DNA of 64,000 nucleotides from Larix kaempferi (taxonomy: Eukaryota > Streptophyta > Pinopsida > Pinales > Pinaceae), in NCBI GenBank assembly GCA_027924585.1, contig BSBM01000260.1, positions 15,389,001 through 15,453,000 of the forward strand, given 5' to 3'. Positions 22,166 through 33,524 of this stretch are shown here, in pieces. The first letter of the stretch is position 1; each line of letters starts with the position of its first letter. The notes under the pieces are model-generated. The model did no database searches. It was not told where the DNA came from and saw only the letters and a program-made list of their open reading frames with translations. The translations under genes were made by a program, and so were the position numbers.

Positions 22166-22460
22166 ATTCTCAGTCAAACAGGTTGTGTATTATGTTTTGA
22201 AGCTCTTTTGGGAAAGACCAAGTGGGAACTCTTAGCAAGATTGTCAAAGAAGTTCCACGCGGATTGCAAATTTGTAAATGTAAAACCTCTCTCTAATAAG
22301 CCATGTATCAATATAGCTGTAGTTCATTATTTATTATGCAATGTATCACTAGGGATATTATTTATTATGCAATGTATCACCAGTGCTATTATTTATTGCA
22401 GTGTACCCAATGAGTAAAGAATCCAATCTTCTTTGCATGTGTTTATTTTATTTAATATCT
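22166..22460 (+). other. Probable 3' UTR of the coiled-coil gene
   Basis: Three near-identical segments TTATTTATTATGCAATGTATC (two full, one partial) occupy about 22327-22407. AATAAG at about 22291 and several AT-rich blocks could act as poly(A) signals. I cannot place the cleavage site. Confidence 0.4.
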
Positions 22461-24443
22461 TAAACTTTTGAGGTTAAAGCAAGGTGCAACTCTAGACCTT
22501 TTCCTTCGGAGGGGCATCCATATGACTAACATTCTGGTTTTCTATTCAATTGAAGTTATCACACTTGGAACTTTGGTTCTCTATTCAATTGAAAGTTATC
22601 ACACTTGGAACTTCTTTAAGATAATGCAAGGGCCAGTAAAGGGTGGTAATGTAAAATGCCACACACAACTCTTTTGTCATATTTTTGTTTGATATGTTTT
22701 CAAAATGTTATTGACCAGCATAGATGTATCTTAAACCCAGATTAGTACCGAGAGGGATCCAATTTCTTGAGGTGTAAGTTTACTGTTTTTTTAATCCTAT
22801 TTTTTTTTAAATGTCCAAAAAAGATTTACACCTCAAGAAATTTGATCCCTTGATTCTTAGTGCTTGATAGATCCGAGTTTAACATTATTTTTTATTTTAT
22901 GAGCCAATATGGATATTTTTAACAACTTTTTATTTGGTTTTAAATTTTTATTTTATGAGTCGACACGGATTTTTTAATTACTTTTTATTTGGTTTTAATT
23001 TTTTACTTTCTGGGTTGACATGAAATTTTTTAATTACTTTTTATTTTTGGTAACATAATGCTACATTATGTGACCATACTGGGCTATAGAGCACCTTGCT
23101 ACTCTTGGTGCAACAAATGCTTTCGGTATGGCTCTATTTGAAATGAGAAATGAATATTAACTAGATATTTTAAGATGGTTTTGGAATGCTACAAAGAGGT
23201 AATTAGCCAGCGTTAGTTTTCGATATCATATACGTCTAAAATTAAAATGGAGTTAGAAAAGAGGAAATCAAATTGTGGAGTTAGAAAAGAGGAAATATGG
23301 TAAGTTAGGGTTGTAAATGGGATAGGGTTTTAAAAGTTTATTGTTTGCAAGTTAGGGTGCTAATGAGATAGTAGGGGATAGTCCCTTTTAGGTGTATATC
23401 TCGAGGCTAAAAAAATTGAAAGATTACCTCTTCTTAGGTAGAAGGGGAGATAACATATTTGAACATGTCATAATTTGTCATTTCCTAGATTGGTGGCTAG
23501 TAAAGCATATTGATGATGGATTACAACATGGATGGTCAAAGGCTCAGTGGACCTCAAGCTGTGTACTAAAGATTTATTTATTGTTATCATTACACATTTT
23601 GAAAACAAATATTGATTTTTTTAAACAATTCCACACTTCCTAAATTTAGTAGGGTTTCATGTTACCAACTCCCCATATTAGAATTATGGTGAGTTGACAT
23701 GGTTGCCACTTGGACATGTAGGGAATATTTGGATCATTACCTTGTTAGGGTGCTAATTTTTGCATACAAACTATGTTCTAGGTGCATGATATCTTGTTGG
23801 AAAGATCCCAAACCTCCTTGAATACCCTCTGAAAATTCGACTCTAATTTTGTGATGACCTAAGGTGGTATCAATTTTTCTTATTCAAGGTATCAATATCT
23901 TTTGAGAAATGAGACGAGGAACTACTCAAATATCAAACCACATCATGTTCTGTCATGATAGTTTATGATCCCAACGAGATTGACTAGTAATGGAGAAGGA
24001 GAGACGGGATATTGAGTCTTCGAGTCACATTGATCTAGGGTTTTGGGGGCTTCCTCCCTAGATTGGGACTTACCCACACCACCCCCCTTATCTAAACCTC
24101 CCCCCTATGACTATGAAATTAAGACATCATAACAATGACTTAACTCTTCACTAGAAGGCAATGATGAAGACAAAAAGGGATAATACTAGAACATGCCTTC
24201 ATTCAATGCTTGATTTTTTGGGACCAACTCCAAAACTACATCCAAGCTTGAGCAAGTGGTTGACAATTGGTTGGATCTGTGCACATACATACATACATAC
24301 ATACATTATAAGCGATTCTATATCCAGAATCAAGTGCACCTCTTTGAGAGTACCACTAACCCCCCTTCTGTAGTAATCCCTTCATCCACATTAAAAAATG
24401 GAGATTAATCCCCAACTCCGTCGGCTCGTTCCAAGGATATATT
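22461..24443. other. Intergenic DNA, no gene seen
   Basis: It contains a short tandem duplication at about 22538-22612 (TTCAATTGAAGTTATCACAC repeated), the foldback repeat at 22712-22880, and a (CATA)n microsatellite at about 24285-24306. Open stretches at 23392-23643 and elsewhere lack motifs. Confidence 0.45.
22712..22880. repeat. Short dispersed foldback repeat, copy 2 of 3
   Basis: Inverted arms at 22753-22777 (AGGGATCCAATTTCTTGAGG...) and 22826-22850 pair with one mismatch, and the similarity extends outward into both flanks. It is the palindromic form of the repeat found once at 1741 and once at 37106. Confidence 0.65.
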
Positions 24444-25660
24444 TTAGAATGCAACATCCTCTTCTAACCTATCCTTTCCCATTGATCTCCCTTTTATATT
24501 TGTCTCATCAAATATAAAATTTTCCCTATTATGCTCTTGTATGGAAAACTTAAGATGATATTCTTCCTTCAAGTGTTCATACATGTGGTAGAGAGTGTAT
24601 TGAAAGGGAATTCTTGCATAAGCTAACATCTGTACATGTTTCCACTTTCTAGTCTCAATTTCTAAGCTCTTTGATAGACCCTTCTCGAGATCCATCTCCA
24701 TTAGAATTCTAGCAACAAACTTAACCACGTGAGATTTGAAGTGGTAGTTGGTTCTTAGAAAAAATCCCAAACTATTCCCTATTTCCCCAAGAGAATGTTT
24801 GTTTTAGAAGTCCAATGGTGATGTCAATAACTTCATTGAAATGGGTTGAACATTGGATTTCTCCATATGAGGGTTGAAACACAGTGACCAACTTTTCAAT
24901 AACAAGATTATGGAGCCCCAAAACCATGACCTTCTTCATGTGAGTTGCATCCTCCCCACTCTTGAAAACAAAAGCCAACCCGCCCTTTGCTAGACTATTG
25001 TAAATTACGATATAAGCTAATGAACACCTTCACTTTGCATAAGTATTTGTTCAAATATTATGAAATCCTTATGCCATAGAAATGATCCACCAATTCTTTC
25101 TCTTGTAACGACATTACTTGATCTAGCATCGCATCTTCTCCTATGACTAACTTTATCTCCTTTTGCAACTTAATGCATGTTCTTGTTTTCTTTACAATAG
25201 CATGATTAAACTTTGCACTCTTCCCTTTATGATCTACTTCCAAAGAACCTCCTATAACATACTCCAAAGTCAAACACACGCTTAGAGGATATGGAGGGAT
25301 AAATGATTCCTTACATGGTAATGCAAGGCAACATATATTGTCCACTTTAGTTGATACCCGATCCAGTCGAGCAAAGTTATTTATTACGCATCGAATTCCC
25401 ATCCTTGATGTGATCGACAGGTTTGGATCTTTGTCACACCCATTGAATAGGACATACCCCTCGAAAGATTGCTAGGGCAATCATTATGACCGCCAATAAT
25501 TTTTGACAAACTCGTCGGTCCCTCACAAGAAGTTTTTTGAGCCTACCCAAGGTTCCCACATTAATGTAATTCCTAGTGTGAGATGAACTATTACAATACC
25601 TAGGCATTAGAATCTTCTCCACGAGCTTAACAAAACTCATACCTAAATATCTTACAATGG
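24444..25660 (-). pseudogene. Decayed LINE ORF1-like (zinc-knuckle) remnant
   Basis: Several minus-strand frames follow one another. The last (24444-24770) contains ARILMEMDLEKGLSKSLEI, then WKHVQMLAYARIPFQYTLYH and MYEHLKEEYHLK. This spacing resembles the plant retrotransposon 'zf-CCHC_4' module, where an Ile-Asp-Leu segment is followed by a C-x2-C-x4-H-x4-C knuckle; here the cysteines are lost. Frames upstream (24772-25640) are helical but unrecognised. Host-gene origin cannot be excluded. Confidence 0.4.
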
Positions 25661-26670
25661 AGCTAAGGCCGCCCTTTTATTTTTTTGAAACTTTGGAGTT
25701 GAATATTTCACTCAATTGATCTTAGTAGTTGCTCCGTCCATAGTTCATCTAAAAGTGGATCATCATACAATTTGTCATCTATTTACATTTTTGCTGGAAC
25801 GTTTTAGAGCTATTGACTTGAACGCAGTATACTATAAAACAAAAATTATATACAAAGAACAAGAACTCTAGCTATAAAAAACTCACATTTTTGCATCAAA
25901 AACAATCCGAAAAGTGGTGCTACTGGTAACACTCCCTTTCTTTTCGGAGCTAAAATTACAACATTTTTGAAACCTCGGTCGGTGTGGTTGCAATCAAAAC
26001 CTTAAATCAACGCTCGAATCGAGAAGTGGTTCACCAAGAATCCTCTTCTTTTTTTTCGGGGTTAAAATTATACCTTGTTTGAAATAGTGGCCCTAGCAAT
26101 CGACACTGTTGCAACCAAAACCCTAAAATCAGCCCCCGAATCAAAAATTGGTGCTACCATGACGCTCTTATTTTTCTTTCCGAGGTTAAAATTACAGCTT
26201 ATTTGAAATCATGGCCTTAACATCTGGTAATGCCAAAACAAACCCTTAGATAAAAAGATGTGCTACTAGTGACAACCCTCTCTTCTCTCGAGTTAAAATT
26301 GCAAGCATTTTTGAAATATGACCCATTTTTTTAAAAAATAACTTTAAAAACAAAAATAAAAACATTTTTTAATAAAAACTAGTTTTTTTGGGAATGAAAA
26401 CACTATAAAAACACACAAAAATTCTTTTATAAAAATAAAAAAATATAAAAACTAATCAAATAATTTTTTTTTAAATCATTAAAGAACAAATAAATAAATA
26501 AAAAAAATAAAAAATATGTATAAAAAAACAAACAAATAAAAAAAATATATAACAAAATAATATATAACATAACATTACATTACACAAAATACAAAAAAAT
26601 ATATATATAAAAAACTAATATAACAACATTACAAATAGTACATAAACATAACAAAAAAATATATACAAAA

Positions 26671-26723
26671 TAACAAAAAACAAAAAACAAAAAACAAAAA
26701 ACAAAAAACAAAAAACAAAAAAC
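26671..26723. repeat. (ACAAAAA)n microsatellite
   Basis: About seven units of a 7-base A-rich repeat inside the left arm of the foldback element. Confidence 0.9.
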
Positions 26724-26910
26724 ACATAACATATAAAATAAAAACAATTCACATGAAATCAAACTTGCCTATTCGAATGCTTTAAGTGGGTAATGGATGG
26801 AGTATTTGGGTGGCGTGATACTCAGAATTGCGTCGCCCACTCACCGCTTCAAGCCCTTGGAGTGGTGGGTAGGTGGCGCGATACATATGAATTGTTTTAT
26901 GTGTTGTGTT

Positions 26911-29382
26911 TTTTTTCATACGAAAATATAACTTACTATTAATATGCGAAATAGTAAAATATGTCCAATTGTCAACCACAACTTCACATTATACAATATG
27001 ATCAATATAAACCCGGGACAAACCGGTTTTTAAAGGCCAAAGAGCAAATGTCTATCTATATCAAATCCATGCAATATACCATGTCCCATAATCAATCCAG
27101 ACAGAGAGGTATCCAAAAAACAATCATGTCCTCATATCACAACAACAGAAAGTATATAGATCCCCACATATACGGTAATCAAAACCTGAAAGCATATAAA
27201 CTATGTCAAAAAATAACAACTCCAGCCGGCACAGATACCCCGGAGCGGGTCCCAAAAAACGCCAGCTGTCACCAAACAACCACAGCTGCAATAATCTGCC
27301 GCAAATATAATAATAGGTAATAGATAGTCCAACAAGGAGTTGGACGCATGATATATCAAAGATCTGCACATATATACAAGGAGTCAAGTGAAAAAATATA
27401 TATCGCCTACGTCAGAAAAAAACATATATGGATAAGCAAAAAAAAGACACATCATCAAGTCCAGTGAAGCAGATGGGATCCATGAGCAAAAAGTGTATCA
27501 TCCCGCCATTCCTGCCACATGATGGATCCAGCCTGAGAATGGAGAGCTCGTTTGGATAGCATATCAGCCTCCTGATTGACCTCCCTATATATATGCTCAA
27601 AATGGATATGTTCAAATTCCAGAATGAGCTTCCTCGCCGCTTCCAGCCAATGTGTGAGGCCAATTACATTGAGTGGAGATATACCCTTTGCCCAGGATAT
27701 AACAGCCGAAGAGTCTCCAAAAGTAACAAGAGAGTGAATCCCTCGCAGACGAGCCCAATATAATAGTAACCAGAGAGCACAAACCTCACTTCTCGTGTTC
27801 GTACCCAAGCCCAGATTTAACCACAGGTGCACAGTGATGGAACAGGTAAAATGTAATGTTGCACCCGAGCCCCCTGTGCCATTCCAGCAAGTAGCAGCCC
27901 CGTCAAAAAAACCACAAGGGAATACCAAGATGGGGGGGGACAATCGATTATTCAGCCGACGAGTACTCATACCCACAGCAGGCTTAACAGTGTATGTGAA
28001 TTCCCTGTAAGCAGCAATGATTTTGTAGCATAAACCCGCACGAAAAGGTTTCACCTCCTCAAAAATGCATAGATTGCGAGTTCTCCAGACCTCCCAGATC
28101 ATGAAGTATGGGAGTTCTTTACAAACAACAGGCAGATGTGACCAAGATTCCAAGCAGTCACCAAGTGAGTGAAAGTCCCAGCAGAATTGCACACCGACAC
28201 CATCAGCAATCAATCTCCACAGGTCTCGTATGAAACCACAATACATAAAAAGGTGTTCAACGGTCTCCCCCACAGAGCAGCATAGAGGACACCATCCAGG
28301 GCCAATGTAACCACGCCTGCATAGGTTGTCCCAAGTGAGCACCCGATTAGCAAGCACGAGCCAGGAAAAACACTTTATCTTGAGGGGCATGTTCAATTTC
28401 CAGATAGCCTTCCTCCACCAGGTATCCACAGTGATAGACCCGGCAAAACACGCCTCATATGCCAGATGTGCCGAGACCCTTCCACCAGACACATCCCACG
28501 ACCAAGATAAGCTGTCAGCCTCGTCAGTTAAGAGTAGTCTGGATTGGTAAAATGATCTGGTATATACATTCCATTCAAACCCCATAGCTCCAGATAAGCC
28601 CAGTTGTGAAGCAGTGATCCATCGAGGGTGTCCTCCCCTACAGTGGTCAAAGGCATGAGACAGAGAGCAATATCCTTTCTGTGTGAGATGCATCCTCAAA
28701 TCCGCCGAGAGTGTATAATCCTTAGGACCTCCCACGATCGGGTCAAGGCCCAATTTGATGTCACGTCCATTTCCAGGTTTCCAAGCGATCCATTGAGAAA
28801 TAATCTTGAAAGATCCCATCATTCCATTCCAAAAATTTGATACCCCCACCGTCGAGTGGCGATCCAGACGAAACCAGTTTGCTACAGATATATTTTTCAG
28901 ATACTTGGCCCTAATAATCCGGCCCCAAATAGACATGTCAAATAGAGCACGCCAGAGGCATTTTGCATGCAAGGCCCGTACAAAAAGGTCTAAATCCTTT
29001 ATGTTCCATCCCCCCAGTTTCCAAGGGCGTGCCAGAACAGTCCAGTTAACAAGATGAAATTTTTTAGAGTCACCACCGCCCGACCATAAAAAGTTATACA
29101 TCTTTCTGCGTATGAGGCATAGAATGGATCTAGGAACCTTGCAGAGAGTGAACCAATACACCCCCAAATTCTGCAGAACAGCTTTTGCCAGCGTAAGTCT
29201 GCCACCCAAAGATAAATAACGAAAGCTCCAGTGACTGATACGACCTTCAAATCTTCGAATAAGCCATGACCAGTCATGTGACCGGTAATTAGCAGGTTTC
29301 AAAAAAAAACCAAGATATTTTGTTCCCGTCTCCATCTCCAGAAATTTGAGGGGTAAAATAGATCCAATAGCAGCTTCATATA
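26911..29382 (-). mobile_element. 5'-truncated LINE, minus strand, relatively young
   Basis: The 13-bp TSD TATGTGTTGTGTT lies at 26898-26910 and 29383-29395. The poly(A) tail shows as a T-run at about 26909-26916. The 3' UTR on the minus strand ends TATTAATAG..TATATTTTCGTATG before the tail. ORF2 is open from the truncation point to its stop, and the element sits in the middle of the foldback element, so it is the later insertion. Confidence 0.9.
27455..29335 (-). CDS. LINE ORF2 C-terminal part: RT thumb, zf-RVT, RNase H
   Basis: 626 codons without interruption from the first Met; the frame stays open upstream to the truncation at 29382, so this Met is not a natural start. Order: post-palm RT (TKYLGFFLKPANYRSHDWSW, YLSLGGRLTLAKAVLQNLGV, MYNFLWSGG), zf-RVT (LNMPLKIKCFSWLVLANRV, CPLCCSVGETVEHLFMYC), RNase H near residues 480-610 (CGFFDGAATCWN, NTRSEVCALW, FGDSSAVISWAKG, EADMLSKRAL), with all four acidic positions kept. 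The catalytic YADD palm and the endonuclease are absent, so it cannot move on its own. Confidence 0.85.
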   Translation of the reverse strand: METGTKYLGFFLKPANYRSHDWSWLIRRFEGRISHWSFRYLSLGGRLTLAKAVLQNLGVYWFTLCKVPRSILCLIRRKMYNFLWSGGGDSKKFHLVNWTVLARPWKLGGWNIKDLDLFVRALHAKCLWRALFDMSIWGRIIRAKYLKNISVANWFRLDRHSTVGVSNFWNGMMGSFKIISQWIAWKPGNGRDIKLGLDPIVGGPKDYTLSADLRMHLTQKGYCSLSHAFDHCRGGHPRWITASQLGLSGAMGFEWNVYTRSFYQSRLLLTDEADSLSWSWDVSGGRVSAHLAYEACFAGSITVDTWWRKAIWKLNMPLKIKCFSWLVLANRVLTWDNLCRRGYIGPGWCPLCCSVGETVEHLFMYCGFIRDLWRLIADGVGVQFCWDFHSLGDCLESWSHLPVVCKELPYFMIWEVWRTRNLCIFEEVKPFRAGLCYKIIAAYREFTYTVKPAVGMSTRRLNNRLSPPILVFPCGFFDGAATCWNGTGGSGATLHFTCSITVHLWLNLGLGTNTRSEVCALWLLLYWARLRGIHSLVTFGDSSAVISWAKGISPLNVIGLTHWLEAARKLILEFEHIHFEHIYREVNQEADMLSKRALHSQAGSIMWQEWRDDTLFAHGSHLLHWT

Positions 29383-30417
29383 TATGTGTTGTGTTATATG
29401 AATGGTTTTGTATGTTATTGGTTGTGTTATATATATATATATATATTATTAATTTATTTGTAATGTTTTGTTATAATTTTTTTAATATTTTTGTTATGTA
29501 TTATTAGTAATGTTATATTATATATTATTTTGTTATGTATTTATTTTTAAATCTTATAATTAATTAATATATATATATATATTTTGGTATATTTTATTTA
29601 TTTATTTATTTTAAATTGTTTACTTGGTTTTTAATGATTTTTTAAAGAAAAAGTGTTTAATTAGTTTTTATTTTATTATTATTTATATTTGTTTTATTTT
29701 TGTATTTTTATAGTGTTTTTCATTTAAAAAAATTATTTTTTTAAAATTGTTTTTATTTTTGTTTTTAAAGCCATTTATTTGAAAAGAATTAAAAAAAAAT
29801 GGATTATGTTTCGAAAATGTCTGCAATTATAACCCAAGAGAAAAGAGCGTTGTCACTAGTAGCACCTTTTTTCAGTTCAAGGGTTCGTTTTGACATCTTT
29901 GTTGTATTGGTACCAAATGTTAAGGCCATGTTTTCAAATAATTCATAATTTTGATATCGGAAAGAAAAATAAGAGTACCATAGTAGCACCAATTTTTTTA
30001 TTCGGGGGCTGATTTTAGGGTTTTGGTTGTGACAGTGTCGATTTCCAGGGCCACTGTTTCAAACAAGGTGTAATTTTAATCCCAAAAAAAGAGAGGGTGA
30101 TTTTGGGAGCACCACTTTTCGATTCAACCGTTGATTTAGGGTTTTGATCGCAACTGCACCGATTGGGATTTCAAAAAAGTTACAATTCTAGCCCTGGAAA
30201 AAATGGATGCTACCAATAGCACCAATTTTCAATTTGATGGTAAACATAGCCACTGAATGTAACCTTAAAAAAAAGAACTTGTGCGAGTTCTCATTCTATA
30301 GTATAATGGGTTCTAGTAGAGCCCATTTTATGGGTAGGTCTTGTCTAGGTGATTTGGGGTCTAAAATTTTTTGAATCTTGTTTGAAACCTTAAATAGTTG
30401 TTTTTGGGGCCATAACT

Positions 30418-31774
30418 TGTTAGCATTTTGTAGCTCGGAGGCACTCCTACATCAGGTGCCTAGGTGCAGGGGCCCAAGAACTATGAAGTCTCATTAAATA
30501 TTCATAAAATGACTTTATGAGCTTTTATTAAAGTTATTTTATGATGTGACTTTTTACTTTATGACGTGACTTTTAATTTAAAAGTGAGATGTACTTTATA
30601 GTGATTATAAAGTGATTTTTTAAATTATAAAGTTACTTTAAGTTATAAAGTGTGCTTTTATTTTATTTAGGGTAATGTGATTTTTCGAAAAAAAAAATTT
30701 GCTATATAGTTCACTTAGGAGTTTTAAGTGAATGAGAGATTAGATCCTAGCCATAGATCTCTTAGCCAAGATCTAATCTCATCCATTGAATTTGAAGAGT
30801 CATGGGAGTTACCCTAATGAGGTAAATAAAAGGAGATTAGACTTCATTTGGCACACATCAAAAGGAAGAGGCACACATCTCAAGAGAAGAAGAGGAGAGG
30901 GCACGCATTCCCAAGAAAAAGAAGAGGTTTGAGCAGTGAGAGGAAGAGAGAAGAAGTCATCCCAAAGGAAGGGCTCAAATTTCAAGAGGGGGCACGATTT
31001 TCCAGTACGCACGCACTTGCTGAGTGAGTCAACAGTTTTCTTTTTAGTAAAATCTGCCTGAGAATTGACTGCAGGCCGTATTGCAGTGATTTGGCACACT
31101 TTTCAAGGCAAAAAAGTGGCACAATAATAAAGGGGGTTTCAACATTTAATGAAGGGGCCATACAATTGAGAGTGGAGGCCGTACAACAAAAGTTCTGCTG
31201 CTGTTAACACAAATTTTGAGGTAATATAGCAGTTGCCTGTCAAATCAGAATTTAAATAATCCTGTGCACACATACCGAGGAAGAAAATGCTGCGTGTGAT
31301 GATCATATAGTGAAGCTGTGTATGCTGATTTCCTGTAGCTGATTGGGTTTACTTTGGAAAGCATTTCCAGGTTGAGGAAGGGCACAGAATTTGAGGTTCT
31401 ATTATGATTTTTCTATCTTATGCTGTCATCCTCTCTGTAATGTTTCTCTCTTAAGCTCAATAAAGAATTTCTTCTCTTGGACTGGTTTTTCCCAAAGTGT
31501 GTGGTTTTTCCAGGGTCTTATTTGACCAAATTCCTGTGTTACAGTCTGCTGATTTTTAATTTCTGTTCATGGGATTATTGGACAGTTTGATGTTTTGATG
31601 TTTCTTCCGCTACTATCATAGCTTAATGAACAATATATTAACTTACAAATGCATTTATTAAGAACACAGAGAAGTGTGGTTGATTGGGTGCTTGTTGAAG
31701 TCTAATATCGAGGGTTCCTTAAGTGAAATTCTGTGTGTGCAAACAGTGAGCAGATTTGTCATCTTTTTCTATCA
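30418..31774 (+). repeat. 5' LTR of the gag-protease copia element
   Basis: 1357 bases. It is highly similar to the 3' LTR, but has an extra duplicated stretch of about 20 bases near 30545-30570 (GATGTGACTTT.. / GACGTGACTTT..). The poly(A)-type signal CAATAAAG occurs near its 3' part (about 31458). Confidence 0.9.
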
Positions 31775-31957
31775 TGGTATTAGAGCTAGGGCTCTGAGTT
31801 TCAATGGAATGTTGGAGCAGCAGAGAAGTGCTGGTAATTTGCATGAGAAGTGCAACTGCATATGCAAGAGATTTGCTGGGTGTGACAGCTGAGAAGTGAA
31901 TTTTTTTCTTCTTCAGGTGAACAGAGTTTGTTTTGTGTATTTCATACTCTCTAAGAA

Positions 31958-33467
31958 ATGGCCACTAGTTTAAGGTTGGAAGATAGGCTAGATGGAGCAG
32001 AGAACTTTGTTCCATGGAAGGCTAGGTTAGTGATTGTTTTGGAGGAGAATGAACTGTGGGATGAAGTGGTGCATAACACGCATGAAAATCCAATTGAAGT
32101 TCCTGTATCCACCAATGCACAAGCATTATTAGCCTTTAACAAAAAGGACATCAAGGCTAGCCGGATCATCCTTGATGCAGTAAAGAACCACATTATTACA
32201 CATATCTCAGGCAAAGACCGTGCATTTAAGATGTGGGATGCCTTGACTAGCTTGTACGAGAGTTCAAATGAGAACCAGAAGATGGTTTTGAAGCAGAAAT
32301 TGAGAGACACCAAAATGACCAAGACTGAAAGTGTTTCTTCTTACCTGACCCGCATGTCACAGGTTCGTGATGAGTTGCGAGCTGTTGGTGAGAAAGTGGA
32401 GGATGCAGAGTTGGTGAGAGTAGCCTTGAATGGCTTCTCACAACCATGGCATGATTTTGTATGTGTAGTTATAGCCAGAGAGAATATGCCTTCATGGGCT
32501 AGACTTTGGGATGACTTCACTTAGGAGGAGCTGAGATTTAGTTCCACTTCCACAGGTCAGCAGAAAGAAGCTGATGAAGAGAATGTGGCTCTTGCAACAA
32601 AAGGAAGGAAGAAGAAAGGTGGCTTGAGTAGTGGAGCCAAATCTGAGAAAGATATGAGCAAATTAAGATGCTTTGCTTTCCAGAGTTATGGTTACTATGT
32701 TGGGCAGTGTCCCAACAAGAAGAAGAACAAGAAGAAAGTAGAGCTTGAGGTGGCCTCTCCAGTTGAAGAGGAAGATTTTGCGAAGAAATTCGAGAAGGAT
32801 TTTTCGCTTGTCTCAATTCTTTCAGACAACAGTGTAGTAGAGAGTTTGGGTACTGGAGCAAGGTACATAGATAGCGGAGCAACACGCCATATGACAGGGA
32901 CACGAGCTATGTTCCGAGATTTGACAGATATTGACAGAGTTATACTGACTGAGGATGGGTATGTCGACACCCATGCAGTAGAAGGAGTTGGAAGAGTCCT
33001 ATTCCAACTCAAGTCTGGTGGTTATCTGGAGGTTGGCAATGTGTTGTTTGTTCCAGAGTTGAACAGGAACTTGCTCTCAGTTTCAGCCCTGGAGGATGAC
33101 GAATATGCGATCCTTCATGTGGAAGGGTGTGTTTATATATATCCGGTGAGTGGGGGGCTTGGGTGCAACGAGTGTGCTTGGAATCCGTTATGGTAGGGTA
33201 TACCGAGTATTAGGACATCCTGTGGATGGTGACCCTGGTGAGAGATCAGACTCAGTGGCAGTAGCGGTGGCTGTCAATGTGGAGGATTCATCTAGCTCTG
33301 TGAGGAAATCAAGTTGGTATGATATGGTTCTTCAGGATGAGCAGGAGAGTGAGCAGTGCTCTCAGTTCAGAGTAGTCAGGCGCAGACCTTCAACAGTTCT
33401 TGATCCAGTGCAGGTATCTGAGGGGCATTCAGATTCAGAGGGAGCTTCAGCTATTGGAGGGAGATGA
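31958..33467 (+). pseudogene. Copia gag and protease, interrupted
   Basis: Start ATG 31958 (MATSLRLEDRLDGAENFVPW). The gag core follows (KMWDALTSLYESSNENQK, ELRAVGEKVEDAELVRVALN). TAG at 32522-32524 interrupts the frame, which then continues through 32585-33196. The zinc knuckle (CFAFQSYGYYVGQCP) has lost its second Cys and the His. The protease motif YIDSGATRHMTG is intact. After protease the frame shifts to 33150-33467, a short tail (RYGRVYRVLGHPVDGDPGER) of unknown role that ends before the LTR. Confidence 0.8.
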
Positions 33468-33524
33468 TTGGAGAGAGATCCAGGTGGAGCTGATTCCAGT
33501 AGTACCTCCCTCACTAAGAGGGAG

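Larger units (their letters stand above)
25826..30310. mobile_element. Long-arm foldback element with tandem-repeat arms
   Basis: The arms at about 25826-26780 and 29390-30310 are reverse complements over most of their length (for example CGACACTGTTGCAACC at 26112 against GGTTGTGACAGTGTCG near 30026). Each arm has about four units of roughly 115 bases with GTGCTACnnnnACnC and GTTAAAATTACA-type sequence, then an AT-rich stretch toward the centre. No transposase is visible. The centre holds about 130 bases of unique DNA plus a LINE. The outermost bases (TATACTATA on both sides) are a guess. Confidence 0.65.

Noticed and set aside
26580-26762. Minus-strand frame with repeated CFLFFVF
   Set aside because: It is the translation of the (ACAAAAA)n microsatellite.
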